In this document: positions 46,176 through 57,803 of the stretch, one piece after another
Layout: each line of letters starts with the position of its first letter
Position numbering within the stretch: the first letter of the stretch is position 1
NCBI GenBank assembly: GCA_031772625.1
Contig: CM062813.1
Span: 767,746,720-767,810,719, forward strand
DNA from: Pinus tabuliformis
Lineage: Eukaryota; Streptophyta; Pinopsida; Pinales; Pinaceae
DNA length: 64,000 nt
Direction: 5' to 3'
Position numbers and translations under genes: made by a program
The notes under the pieces: generated by a model
The model's input: the letters and a program-made list of their open reading frames with translations, nothing else
What the model was told of the DNA's origin: nothing
Databases searched by the model: none

Positions 46176-46952
46176 GCAGTAACAGGAGATCTGCGTGGGG
46201 ACGCAGAGCGACTAAGGTTCAGGTGCGTCCCTGGAGCAAAAGGACGCGGCGCGATAGCATTTCTGGGTGCATCTCTGCAGCAAAGTACGCGGCGCGATAG
46301 TGTTTCTGGGTGCGTCCCTGCAGCAACAGGACGCAGTGTAGTTCAAGGAACAGTGCGTGGGCACGCAGCGCAGCAGAAGGATCTCTGCGTGTGGACGCAG
46401 GGGAGCAGAAGGTTAACTACGTCTGGTCGCAGGCCACAGAAGGGAAAACTGCGTCTCTGTCTTAAGATGTTCTATTGATTGAATTTCTCTGTTGATAAGG
46501 TGTTCTGGGTTAGTTATGTTATTACTGATCTGATAACTGTAGTGGACTGTAACTGTTATGTACTTGATGATCATTTGATGCTTTATGAAAAGAAGTAGGG
46601 GGTTGTAGCTCCCTTTCAGGAGAAGACTGGAAAACGAGAGAGAGAGTTGTAGCTCTCTGCAGGTTGCAGCCTGCGTACTGGTAAAGGACTGCACCAGTAC
46701 AAAATCATTGTAAAAGGAGTTTCTAATTTGAAAGAAGATAGAGACATATTGCAGTAGGTGGTTTTCACCCACATTGGGTTTCCACCTTACATCTTGTGTT
46801 CTTTGGTGTGACTATCTGTTTTCTTTGTTCATGCTCATTATTTTATGGTACTGACATGCAAAAATAATTCAAAGATCAAATAAGGAAGATTTATTAAATT
46901 GCTAGATAATACTGATTCACCCCCCCCCCCTCTCAGTATTATTTCCAACAAT

Positions 46953-46964
46953 TGGTATCAGAGC
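46953..46964 (+). other. Sirevirus-like primer-binding site
   Basis: TGGTATCAGAGC two bases after the 5' LTR; initiator tRNA-Met type. Confidence 0.93.
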
Positions 46965-47009
46965 AGGACCTTCAGAGAAGCTTGATCGCTTGAAGGTAGA
47001 TCGTTCATC

Positions 47010-48362
47010 ACGAGCAACTATGAGAGAGAAGCATCAATCAGGCCACCGGTTTTTGATGGGACAAACTTCAATTATTGGAAGGTAAGAGTTACTGCATATC
47101 TTCAATCTCTTGGTACAGAAGTTTGGGACATTGTAGAAACAGGCTACGCTTTTCCTTCAGCTACTCCTACAGATCCAGCAGAGAAAAAGAAGTATGAAAC
47201 AAATGCAAAAGCAGTCAGTACTCTGTTAGGATGTATATCCCAAACGGAATTCATGAAGGTAATGCACTACAAATCCGCAAAAGAAATATGGGACAAAATT
47301 GTCACAAGCTATGAAGGAGATGAACAGGTAAAGCGTGCTAAACTTCAAACTCTCAGGATTCAGTATGAGACTCTCAAGATGTATAATGATGAAAGTGTGG
47401 CTAACTATTTTCTTCGGGTAGATGAGATTGTTAATTGTATGAAAAATTTGGGTGAAGAAATAAGAGAGGCTATAGTGGTTGAAAAGGTTCTAAGATCTTT
47501 GTCTCCCAAGTTTGAATCTAAAGTATCTGCTATAGAAGAAAAGGAAAATCTACGAATTCTTACTATGTCTCAGCTACATGGAATTCTAACTGCTTATGAA
47601 ATGAGAAAGGGAGGTCCTTCAGACAGAAGAGAAGCTGCTTTCAAGGCATCAGGCAAAGGAGATTATTATGAAGCAAGCCACGTCCCAGAAGAAGAGGAAG
47701 AAGAATCAAATTTTGTCAGAAATCTTCAAAGGGGTTCTGGAAGGTTCAGAGGTAAGTTACCTTTTAAATGCTTTGCTTGTGGAAGAGTAGGTCATTATGC
47801 TGCAAAATGCCCTTATAAGGATAAAGGAAAGGAACCTGCTAGATGGAACAAGAAACGGAACGCAAATAAGAAAAGCTACTACACTCATGAAGATAGTGAT
47901 GGTCTATCAAACAGTGATGAAGATGAACAAGGTAATGAATATAAGTTGTTAATGGCATTTGAAGATGATGATTATATGGATGCTGTAGATGTGGATAACC
48001 TTTATGATGAAATTACTAGACTCAAGAGATGTATAGAAGAAACGAACATGATCATTGATACTCTACAATTTCAAATTGATGAAAAGGAAAAACATCTTGA
48101 AAAATTAGAAGGTGAAATTGTTGGTCTTAGAAAAGAGATTGAGAAAACAAAAGCTATTAATCTCAAGTTTGTCAAAGGATCTGAAACTTTGGATAAGATT
48201 ATCAATGTGCAGCGATCTCCTCTAAACAAGACAGGTCTGGGCTATAATGGAGAAACTTCTCAAGCATCCACCTCAAAAAGTTATCTTGATGCAGCAAGAA
48301 GAAATGAGCAAAAGCAAAATGAAGATCATCAGGTAAAGCAGGGACGAATTACAAACAGTTAG
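47010..48362 (+). pseudogene. gag: Sirevirus-like Gag, start codon lost
   Basis: The frame opens at about 47010 with ACG AGC AAC TAT GAG, where related Copia Gags have Met-Ser-Asn-Tyr. It then reads RPPVFDGTNFNYWKVR, the usual Copia Gag opening. Hence the ATG appears to have become ACG; the first in-frame ATG inside (47253) would lose about 80 residues. A Gag core (KEIWDKIVTSYEG, LQTLRIQYETLKM) is followed by zinc knuckle CFACGRVGHYAAKC, then an acidic stretch and a coiled coil (about 47980-48180, EKEKHLEKLEGEIVGLRKEI). It ends at TAG 48360-48362, but the same frame continues into two more knuckles and Pol, so the stop is probably a mutation of a sense codon. Gag would form the cytoplasmic particle. 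Confidence 0.9.
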
Positions 48363-50348
48363 GGGCAATCCATCTTAAGGGTGAACAAAAGCTACAACCA
48401 GCCACAGGTAAAATCTTCTCAATTTGGTTCAAGAATGGATGACAATAGAAATTACAATCATTTGGCCGGTAGATTTGATAACCGCAGAAGTTTCTTCAAT
48501 GGACAATGTTTTTCTTGCCATAACTTTGGTCACAAAGCAGCTCAATGTGTTGCATATAAAACAATCATGACTAGGGAAGCTCAAAAACAAAGAAGTATGA
48601 CAGGGATTACAAAAAGGACCTATAACAACTTTTCGGTTCTTGAAAATGAAGTTGAATGTTCTATTTGCAATAACTTTGGTCATGAAGACTCTGAATGCAG
48701 GAGCAGGTTCCAGCAGAAAAAGGAACAAGCCTCAAGCACCAAAACATGGAGAATAAAGGAACCTCAAACAGAAAGATGTGGGATAGCATTTTATGCAGAG
48801 GGACAGGAAAATCTATGGTACATTGACAGTGGATGTTCGAAGCATATGACAGGTGATAAAGAAAAACTTGAATCTTATTCTGCTCTAGAAAAGGGAAAGA
48901 AAGTCTCTTTTGGAAATGATACTCTTGCGACTATAAAAGGAAAAGGCATTGCTCAGCTAAAAGAAAAGGTCAAGGCTGGAAATGTTTTGTATGTTGATGG
49001 ATTGAAGCATAATCTTCTAAGTATCAGTCAGATGTGTGATCAAAGAACCGAGGTTATATTCAGATCGAATGGATGTCTTGTTCGTGATCTTGATACAGGA
49101 AAAACAGTGCTCAAAGGCAAAAGAACTCCAAATAATCTGTACATATTTGAAGAAGGACAACAACAATGCTATCTAAGCAAGGATGAAGAACACTGGTTAT
49201 GGCATCGAAGGTTGGGACATCTAAGCTTCTCACAAATAAGGAAAGCATGCAAATATCAGGCAGTTCGCGATCTTCCAGATATTAAAATTCTTGACAACAC
49301 CATATGCAAATCATGTCAGTTTGGAAAACAAACCAGAACTAACTTTCCAGAGAAAGAAGGATCAGCTAGCATGCCTCTTGAGCTAGTACATACAGATACA
49401 TGCGGTCCCTTCAGAAAAAGGACACCTCGAGGAGAAGAATACTTGATATTATTCATTGACGATTTCTCCAGGTTTGTCTGGTTAGGACTTATGAAGCGCA
49501 AAGATGAAGCATTCGAAAAATTCAAATCCTTCAAAGCCTTGGTTGAAAATGAATCAGGTCACAAAATTAAGTGCCTCAGATCCGACAGAGGTGGGGAATT
49601 TACTTCAAATGAATTTTTCGATTTCTGTGATGAACATGGAATAAGGAGAGAATTCTCTACAGCTAGAACTCCTCAGCAAAATGGAGTTGTGGAAAGAATG
49701 AACAGAACAATTCAACAAATGGCTCGTGCTATGCTTGATGAATCAGGAACTCCCGCAACTTTCTGGGGTGAAGCTGCACATGCTGCGGTTGTTATTCTCA
49801 AAAAAACAAATGTCCGGGTGAACAGCACTCAAACTCCTCATGAGCTTTGGAGTGGTAGGACTCCTTCGGTAAAGCACTTCAAAATCTTTGGGAGCAAATG
49901 CTATATCAAGAATACTGATGAGCAGCTTGGCAAACTTGAACCTAGGGCAGATGAAGGCATTCTTCTTGGTTACTCTCCATATAGCAAAGCATACAAGTGC
50001 TACAATAAAAGACTTGGCAGAATTGTTGACAGTATTGATGTAGTGGTTGATGAGAAGGGTTACATTCCTAGGCAAGTACATCATGAAGACATAGAAGAAG
50101 ATGAAGGCTACCCTCAAAGACAGAATGATGAAGAAGAAGAACCTCAAGCAGAACCTCAAGAAGAACCAGAGGAGCAGACAAGAATAGAAGAGAAAACCCC
50201 ATCCAGATATGTTCAGAAGAATCATCCAGAATCTCAGATTGTAGGGCAGAAAGAAGCAGGTGTACAAACAAGAAGAACAGTTGCAGAAGCCTCAAGCTAT
50301 TTGGCATTACTCTCCTCTACTGAACCACAAAATGTGAAAGAAGCATGA
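48363..50348 (+). pseudogene. pol: Sirevirus-like protease and integrase segment
   Basis: This continues the Gag frame after TAG 48360-48362 (first in-frame GTG at 48381). Counting from there: zinc knuckles CFSCHNFGHKAAQC (about 43-56) and CSICNNFGHEDSEC (about 93-106), protease WYIDSGCSKHM (about 146-156), the GAG-pre-integrase HHCC region (HRRLGHLS...CKSCQFG), and the integrase core with HTDTCGPF, RSDRGGEF and NGVVERMNR, giving Asp, Asp and Glu with 35 residues between the last two. A Glu/Gln-rich tail follows. It ends at TGA 50346-50348, in the linker to RT where a Trp or Leu codon would keep the frame open. Integrase motifs look intact. Confidence 0.93.
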
Positions 50349-51860
50349 AAAGATGAATGTTGGGTGAAATCAATGGATGAAGAACTTGAGCAAATCGAAA
50401 AGAACAACACTTGGGAGCTGGTTCCTAGACCAAAGGATAAGAATGTTATCGGAACAAAATGGGTCTTCAAAAATAAATTGAATGAAAATGGAGAAGTAAT
50501 TAGAAACAAAGCCAGACTTGTTTGTAAAGGGTATGCGCAGCAAGAAGGAATAGACTTTGAAGAAACCTTTGCTCCTGTTGCAAGACTTGAGGCCATCCGA
50601 ATGTTCCTTGCTCTCTCAAGTTTTCAAAACTTCAAAGTATTTCAAATGGACGTGAAATCAGCCTTTCTGAATGGAGACTTGGAAGAAGAAGTGTACATTG
50701 AACAGCCAGATGGGTTCATTCTTGGAAATGATCCAAATCTTGTATGCAGATTGAAAAAGGCTCTTTATGGTCTCAAACAAGCTCCAAGGGCTTGGTACTA
50801 CCGTTTGGACAAATATCTTCATCAACAAGGTTTTTCAAAAGGATCAGCAGATAGCAATCTTTATATAAAAGTTGAAAATGACAAATTGCTAATACTTGTT
50901 GTGTATGTAGATGACATTATTTTTGGGAGCAATGAAGAAGCTATGAGTCAAAGCTTTGCCTCGGTCATGCAGAAAGAATTTGAAATGTCTTTACTAGGAG
51001 AACTGACATATTTTCTTGGTTTGCAAATCCAACAAAAAGAAGGAGGAATCTTTTTATCTCAAACCAAGTATCTCAAACAGATTTTGAAGAAATATGGGAT
51101 GGAAGATGCAAAACCAGTATGTACACCCATGGTCACAGGATGTAGCCTCAGTGCAAATGATGAATCTGCAGCAGTACATCAACCAACCTACAGATCTATG
51201 ATTGGAAGTTTACTTTATTTGACAGGTACCCGACCGGATATCATGCATGCAGTTGGAATAGTTGGAAGATTTCAGGCAAATCCGAAGGAGACTCATCTAC
51301 AGGCAGTGAAGAGAATTTTCAAATATCTTCAAGGGACTCAAAATTATGGCTTATGGTATCCTAGAGATACAGATCTTACACTTCATGCTTATACAGATGC
51401 AGATTGGGCCGGAAGCGTGGATGACAGGAAAAGCACAAGTGGTGGTGCATTCTTTATGGGTTCCAGACTGGTATCTTGGTTCAGCAAGAAACAGAGTTCG
51501 ATTGCCTTGTCTACAGCTGAAGCAGAATATGTTGCTGCTGCATCTTGTTGCACCCAACTCCTTTGGATGATGCAGACTTTGCAGGATTTTCAAATCACTT
51601 GTACACCACCTATCCCCATCTTATGTGATAACACAAGTGCAATCAGCATCTCAAAGAATCCGGTTATGCATTCAAAAACCAAGCACATACCAATCAAGTA
51701 TCATTTTCTCCGGGAACAAGTGCTTGAACAGAAGGTCAAGTTGGAGTATGTTCCTTCTAAGGAACAAGTTGCTGATATTCTCACCAAACCATTGCCCAGG
51801 GACACTTTTGAATACCTCAGACAAAAGCTGGGGGTTGTTGATGCATCATCTTATTGTTGA
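50349..51860 (+). pseudogene. pol: Sirevirus-like reverse transcriptase and RNase H segment
   Basis: Same frame as gag and integrase; the first ATG is at 50364. RT starts at [20 protein letters not shown] and shows [38 protein letters not shown] and the catalytic [10 protein letters not shown]. RNase H shows [29 protein letters not shown], the CDNTSAI block and [11 protein letters not shown]. It stops at 51858-51860, about 255 bp before the 3' LTR; no envelope-like frame follows. The catalytic residues appear intact. Because it lacks its own start after the TGA, expression would need suppression of two stops. It copies retroelement RNA to cDNA. Confidence 0.93.
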
Positions 51861-51885
51861 ACCTTTTATGATTGATGGTACAGGT

Positions 51886-52115
51886 TCAGGGGGAGCACAT
51901 AATGCATTGTTGGCATTATGGAGGATGGTCAGAAGGAGATCTTGGAAATAGCTGCAATATGTCTCTATCTCTTTCATTGAGGTTCATGGTTCTTTGTTGC
52001 AGATCTGGTTCAGGGGGAACATGATCTTAGGGGGAGCATACCCTTTGCCCTTGATGTCAAAGGGGGAGAATGAAGCAAAGTTTGTGAGGTTGCCATCAAG
52101 TCCAAAGGGGGAGAT
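51886..52115 (+). other. Multiple polypurine tracts (mPPT)
   Basis: Five AGGGGGA-type tracts at about 51887, 52011, 52028, 52059 and 52103, the last next to the 3' LTR (CCAAAGGGGGAGAT). Repeated PPTs are a known Sirevirus signature. Confidence 0.9.
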
Positions 52116-53542
52116 TGTTGGCATTATGTTTCAGGAATGGCTATATATGTTACAGATGTTGATGGCAACTCCCATGGCAAGGCTCTCTTTTTATTGAAAA
52201 TAAAGAAGGACGCAGGAAATTAGTTCAGAAGATGCGTACCCGCAGGTACACCATGCAGAAGCCGCGTCCAGAGACGCAGGCCAGCCGTTCAGGAGGTGCA
52301 TCCACCCAGTGCACACATTTTAAGGCAGAGAAAAGCACACGTGGGGGTTTCTTGTGTTTTACTCTTGGTATCTAGCCGACGGTATTGTGTTACTATGGTG
52401 TCGGCTCGTGGTATTGTTCCATGATTTGAGGAGGATCTTGCCTATATAAAGCAAAGGAGATCATTTGGTTTGTGGCATGTCTTTGGTTGAATATCTTATG
52501 AGGCTAGATCTGGTCTAGATCTAAAAAGGCGAATCTTCTGAAAGACTGAGATCTCTTTGGCGCATGATCAGATCTGTAGATCTGACTGTTTGGGTTACTC
52601 TTGAAGTCTTGAAATCATCTATGCCCGGAGGTACGCAGGTGCAGTAAGGGTTCAGGTGCGCCGGGACGCAGGCGCAGAAGGGTTCAGGTGCGCCGGGACG
52701 CAGGCGCAGAAGGGTTCAGGTGCGCCGGGACGCAGGCGCAGAAGGGTTCAGGTGCGTCCGGGACGCAGTGCAGTAACAGGAGATCTGCGTGGGGACGCAG
52801 AGCGACTAAGGTTCAGGTGCGTCCCTGGAGCAAAAGGACGCGGCGCGATAGCATTTCTGGGTGCGTCTCTGCAGCAAAGTACGCGGCGCGATAGTGTTTC
52901 TGGGTGCGTCCCTGCAGCAACAGGACGCAGTGCAGTTCAAGGAACAGTGCGTGGGCACGCAGCGCAGCAGAAGGATCTCTGCGTGTGGACGCAGGGGAGC
53001 AGAAGGTTAACTGTGTCTGGTCGCAGGCCACAGAAGGGAAAACTGCGTCTCTGTCTTAAGATGTTCTATTGATTGAATTTCTCTGTTGATAAGGTGTTCT
53101 GGGTTAGTTCTGTTATTACTGATCTGATAACTATAGTGGACTGTAACTGTTATGTACTTGATGATCATTTGATGCTTTATGAAAAGAAGTAGGGGGTTGT
53201 AGCTCCCTTTCAGGAGAAGACTGGAAAACGAGAGAGAGAGTTGTAGCTCTCTGCAGGTTGCAGCCTGCATACTGGTAAAGGACTGCACCAGTACAAAATC
53301 ATTGTAAAAGGAGTTTCTAATTTGAAAGAAGATAGAGACATATTGCAGCAAGTGGTTTTCACCCACATTGGGTTTCCACCTTACATCTTGTGTTCTTTGG
53401 TGTGACTATCTGTTTTCTTTGTTCATGCTCATTATTTTATGGTACTGACATGCAAAAATAATTCAAAGATCAAATAAGGAAGATTTATTAAATTGCTAGA
53501 TAATACTGATTCACCCCCCCCCTCTCAGTATTATTTCCAACA
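52116..53542 (+). repeat. Sirevirus-like 3' LTR (1427 bp)
   Basis: Partner of 45516-46950, ending TTTCCAACA with a 9-C run, then the GCTTG duplication. Confidence 0.95.
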
Positions 53543-53547
53543 GCTTG

Positions 53548-53628
53548 GGTACCTATGGTTGCAACTGAAAATATCTTGTGTCAACACTACGGATGCAAAT
53601 CAAACCCTAGATCGTGAGTTTCAGATCT
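53548..53628 (-). repeat. Inverted-repeat arm, right, outer end
   Basis: It continues the right arm after the Copia insertion: GGTACCTATGGTTGCAACTG, AAAATATCTTGTGTCAACAC and GGATGCAAATCAAACCC, mirroring 41383-41480. Confidence 0.85.
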
Positions 53629-54800
53629 TGTAGCATCGCCTCCTCTCACATCTACCCACTTTCACCAGCTTACCTGGGGTAAACATGAGATGAGGGGTTA
53701 CTATGATATGACTCAACCTCCTAAATGACCTTAAGGAAATGGAGTCGACACAACTAGACCTTACTAACTTCCCTCAGGTGCCACAAGATCCCCAAGAGTA
53801 ACCCAACCCCTCCAGGTGTCCAATCCCTAAGACAACTCACCTTTTCCCTAACCTAGAGCCCCAGTTGCTCCCTTGCCAAGGCCTCCATGCGACTATGGGT
53901 TCCCATTCGCTCCCATAGGCTTGCATCAGTGCGACTGTGGCCTTTTTTTGCCAGTGATGTGCCAGCAACTGTGAGAATTAAGGTTATTTTCTAGGGCTGT
54001 GGCTTAGATTCTACCCAGAAAGCTACGAAACTTCCAAAACTCATAAAAGATATGAAGATAATTCTTGAAAACCAAAAACCAGAACCAGGACTTGACATGA
54101 CCATCCCCAACCGGGACTGACATTTTGTCAAACACTTGGTAGATATGCAACCTACATGCCATGAATTCAAGTATGTGCATAAGGGACTAAAAACTTATCT
54201 GAGGTTTAGGTTCACTACCTTCTCTCATTAATTGTTATAACACCAATTAGGTCTTGCATTCATTATTCATTCAGTTACAATAAAAACATGAAAAGAGCCA
54301 TGACTGAGAACTTTCATGTAACCATGTTTATAACCAACATATAACCAAATAAATAACAATTAGAGAATAACCATTAAAGCCACATAATAACAAGTAGATT
54401 TCCTCATCAAAAGCAAGAGAAACTTAGCTTTTATTAACCATAGGCAATTACCAACCGGGTTCGGGACTTCCACATTCCACCTGACCATAGATTGGCTGAA
54501 CCAAATATTTCTTTCAGCCAATCACCCCCGTGATATATTCCAAGCATGAATGTGGGATCTCATGGGATAAACCAATCCAAAGACAACCAAGTGAATCCAG
54601 AGGTTAAACCACCTCCACCCTCACCATACCGTGATCTCACCTAAACAGGTCCTGACATAACAAAACCAAACCGAGCTTGGATGCCTCATAATTTCTTCAC
54701 CATCCTCGAGGAATTTTCTTGTCTCCACCCTCAGGCTTTATTGTGTATCCCACCATTACTAGTTAAGGGATTCCTAGGCCATTGGGAATTTTCCTGAGAC
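53629..54800 (-). repeat. Inverted LARD LTR D, first part
   Basis: Reverse-complement match to the 3' two thirds of LTR C (from GGGTAGATGTGAGAGGAGG back to the GGCCATTGGGAATTTTCCTGAG region). It ends in GAGAC, the target duplication of the next Copia element, and resumes at 58939. Confidence 0.9.
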
Positions 54801-55924
54801 TATTGATTTCTGTAGCATTGTATGTGATCTAGCCTCGAGAGTTTGCAGAGAGGCTAAGACACATGCATTCTCCAAAACCCATAAATCGTTTGGGAAAATT
54901 CCACCTAGAGATGATTTAATTAAAATAATTAACTTTTTTAAATGGTTCCCTAAGTCTAAACTTAGGAAATATGGTTAACTAAAGGGTATTAATTAAATCA
55001 AGCATGAATCTTCTAGAAGAAGACGAGGATCAACTCCTAGTTAATCTTAGCCCTTGATTATGTTTTAATCTTGGTCGTTGGTGCTCCAATGAGATATTAT
55101 AAGAAGGAGTTCAATGGGCACTTGGAGAACACACTTGTGTAATTCGATTTTGCTGGGAGGCCAATTTCCTAAGTAACAACTGTGAGTTACTGGAAGTGAC
55201 TTAGAAAAGTCGAAGCAATGATATAGGGGCAAGGATAGTAGACTAGATGAAAGTTTTCCAGATATGGGGAATGCAATGCAGAGAAGATAGAGTGAGGTTT
55301 AGAGAGGTAGTGTAGTGCCACGCAGAGGCGACGTGGAGGGAGTTCGAGATTTAGCTAGGAAGTTGAATTCTTGAGCCAAAAGTTGGGGTGTGAGACCGAA
55401 AGGACAAAGGAGTGAAGTTACAGAGGACAGGAGATCTAAGGAAGAGGTGATGCAAACCCTAGAGAGGTTGATGTAGATATGTGTAGGTTGATAGAGAGGT
55501 TGTACAAAGCTAGCATGGGGCTAGCGAGCCTGTCCCTGATCAGATTCAAGTTTCCCGACAGTGTGATATTTTTCCTCACTATCTCCTTGTCAATATTTCT
55601 CTATATCAGATTGCCAATTTTGGCATCTAATGATTTGTACTGAGATTACTACTGCATAATAAATAAAACCCTCAGTTGCTACACCATTTTTTCCACATTG
55701 GGTTTTTCCGGGGACATTGTCCAAAACCAACTGTGTTGATGTGTGTGTTTATTTATATGTAGTGCAGTATTTAGTTCCTGCAATATTTTATTTTGTGCAG
55801 GCTGCAGTGTATGTATTTCAATATTTGTCGTAGTAAACTGCAAATAACTTGTTCAAATAATTTAGCAAGTAGGTAAAATATTATTGGTTTGTTGCAGTAG
55901 AAATCAGGTAACTAATTTTTCACA
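54801..55924 (+). repeat. Gag-only Copia 5' LTR
   Basis: 1124 bp, collinear with 57804-58933. It is immediately followed by the primer-binding site TGGTATCTGAGCAC (55925-55938), one mismatch from the initiator-Met type. Confidence 0.9.
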
Positions 55925-55938
55925 TGGTATCTGAGCAC

Positions 55939-56374
55939 AGATCATGAGCAGAAGAGCTCAGTTGCAGAAGAAAGAGGGAATTCAAAATTACTGCAGAGGC
56001 AATAATTCAAAATCCCATAAGAAGCATGGTCCTTGGGCTAAGGGGGTCGAAGTTTTGAGGAGAAATCGATTTCTCTGAGTGAGTTGACAAAGAAATTCGA
56101 TTTCCAGATCAAAGTTTTCCAGAGGCAGAAAGGAGCAACATATTTTCGTTGTAGATCTTCAGCTGGGATGCAAATATTTTGCAATAGTTGCTGACAAAAT
56201 AACGTCAGAGGGAGAGAAGAGCACATACTAAGGGGATTTCTTCCTCAAAGGACTTCCAGCCAAGAAGTCTGATTTTTTCGAGCAGAGCAACAGTAGTTGT
56301 GTACGGGATTTCTCACTCTAGAAGGGAGTGCGAATGATTGGGTCACAACTGTGCAGAGAAGATGAGGGAGAAGT
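55939..56374 (+). other. Leader of the gag-only Copia element
   Basis: Non-coding leader between the primer-binding site and gag. No gene is seen. Confidence 0.6.
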
Positions 56375-57170
56375 TTGAATTTTTTAGGAGAGATGGCATC
56401 AACTAGGTTGAGAGATCAAGATTGGTTAGACAGAGCCTCCAACAATGTGATCTGGAAGGCTAGGATATCCTGCCTTCTAGATAAGCATGATCTCAAAACT
56501 TATGTCAATAGTGTGGTAGTTATACCCGCCGATGCAGATCCACCCAAGAAGTACAAGGCTGAGATGGTGAGAGTTAAGAGAACCATTCTCGACGCAGTTC
56601 GAGATCATGTGGTATCCCATATATTCGACAAGGACACTGCTCGACAAATGTGGGAAGCATTACCTACGTTGTACGAAGGATCTTCCAAGCAACGAAAGAT
56701 GTACTTGGAGGAGAAGTTGAGATGCACGAGGATGCAGAAAGGGGAGCGTATAGAACCCTTTCTTACGAGGCTTCAGGATGCCTGGGACCAGCTGGCTTCA
56801 GTAGGGTCAGTGCCCCAACCCTCAGAGTTTTTATGATTAATGCTTCTAAAGATTGACAAGCTTTCGTCCAGAGCATCTTGGGCAAAGAAAAACTGCCAAT
56901 TTGGGAATGTGTATGGGTTGATCTGCAACAAGAGGAGATGAGGCATGATCTGGTGAAGGCCACCATCAGAAGCAGTAGCAACAGTGGGACGAAGCAGGTG
57001 AAGGAAGAGGAGGACGTGGCCCTTGCATCAAAGGGGTAGTAGGAGTCGCGCATAAGAAAGAGGGATATTTCAAAGATCTAGTGCTTCAAGTGTGGTGAGC
57101 TGGGCGACTACAAAATTTAATGTCCTCTCAAAAATAAGGACAAGGAGGAGAAGAAGGATCAACAAGTTAT
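56375..57170 (+). pseudogene. gag: Copia Gag remnant
   Basis: It begins at the ATG at 56375 or, more likely, 56393 (MASTRLRDQDWLDRASNN), and shows the UBN2-type Gag core: DTARQMWEALPTLYEG, KLRCTRMQKGERIEPFL, DQLASVG. A frameshift near 56800 moves to the frame reading FVQSILGKEKLPIWECVWVD then QQEEMRHDL, with a TGA at about 56853. The zinc knuckle is degraded (CFKCGELGDYKI, stop, C: His replaced, stop before the last Cys). No Pol follows. It could not make a working Gag. Confidence 0.82.
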
Positions 57171-57803
57171 CCTCCAGTCTAGAGGAAGAGTTTGCCATGA
57201 TTGCCGAGATCCCTTCAGGGGCGAGGTGGGGCGATTTGCAGTTGTAGTCCTAAAGAGGTACATGATGGGAAAGATCCTTGAGGATTCCACCTCTTGGATC
57301 AAGACTTGCTAGGAGAGCCCATAGTCAGCAATAGCAGGATGGACCAGTAGCAGTTGGTACAGTCAAGTGCCAAAGTGATAGATGCAGTAGCTAGTAGTGG
57401 GTCAAAGACTGAGCAACGCAGAGAAAAGTTGGCAGCAGTGAAATTGGCACAGTGCAGAGTTAGGAGCAACATAGAGGTTTCAGTGACAACAAATATGCTA
57501 ACATTAGTAATAAATCAGACAATGGATGCATCATACTAACCATAATTGGTTCAGTATTTTGGATGTTTTCCTGTTGCAGTTGTTGCAATTGTAGCAACAA
57601 CAGATGGAGAAGGTTGCAGTGTAGACGCAGTGTTGGCAACACTTCAACAAGGCTAGCAGCAACACAGATGCAACAATCAGAGTTGCATAGTGGTTGGTGG
57701 GTAGCAGCAACGAGACATCAATAGCACAACAAGAGATGGTGCAGAGATAGAGTGATGCTTCAGTGGGTCGCAACACTAGAGCACATTCCTTGCTAAGAGG
57801 AAG
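57171..57803 (+). other. Non-coding 3' internal part of the gag-only Copia
   Basis: Rich in CAGCAG/GCAACA words, ending in the short purine tract AAGAGGAAG before the 3' LTR at 57804. No protease, integrase or RT motif on either strand. Confidence 0.65.

Larger units (their letters stand above)
45516..46950 (+). repeat. Sirevirus-like 5' LTR (1435 bp)
   Basis: TGTTGGCATTATG to TTTCCAACA. It contains a TATA box and a block of GC-rich repeats. It has a 6-bp insertion (TACTTG) relative to the 3' LTR and an 11-C run near its end. Confidence 0.95.
45516..53542 (+). mobile_element. Young Copia element, Sirevirus-like
   Basis: 8027 bp, LTRs 45516-46950 and 52116-53542, target duplication GCTTG (45511-45515 and 53543-53547). 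The order gag, protease, integrase, RT, RNase H is that of Ty1/Copia. Several repeated polypurine tracts before the 3' LTR, extra zinc knuckles and a coiled-coil Gag tail are Sirevirus hallmarks. The LTRs differ at about 20 sites plus two indels by eye (about 1.4%), the youngest insertion here. Confidence 0.95.

Noticed and set aside
46062-46478. Arg/Gly-rich proteins in both Sirevirus-like LTRs
   Set aside because: They lie in the GC-rich LTR repeats, are open in two frames and show no domain.
49743-50267. Minus-strand 174-residue hydrophobic frame in the Sirevirus-like element
   Set aside because: Antisense of the integrase C-terminus and its Glu-rich tail; hydrophobicity arises from reading GAA as TTC.
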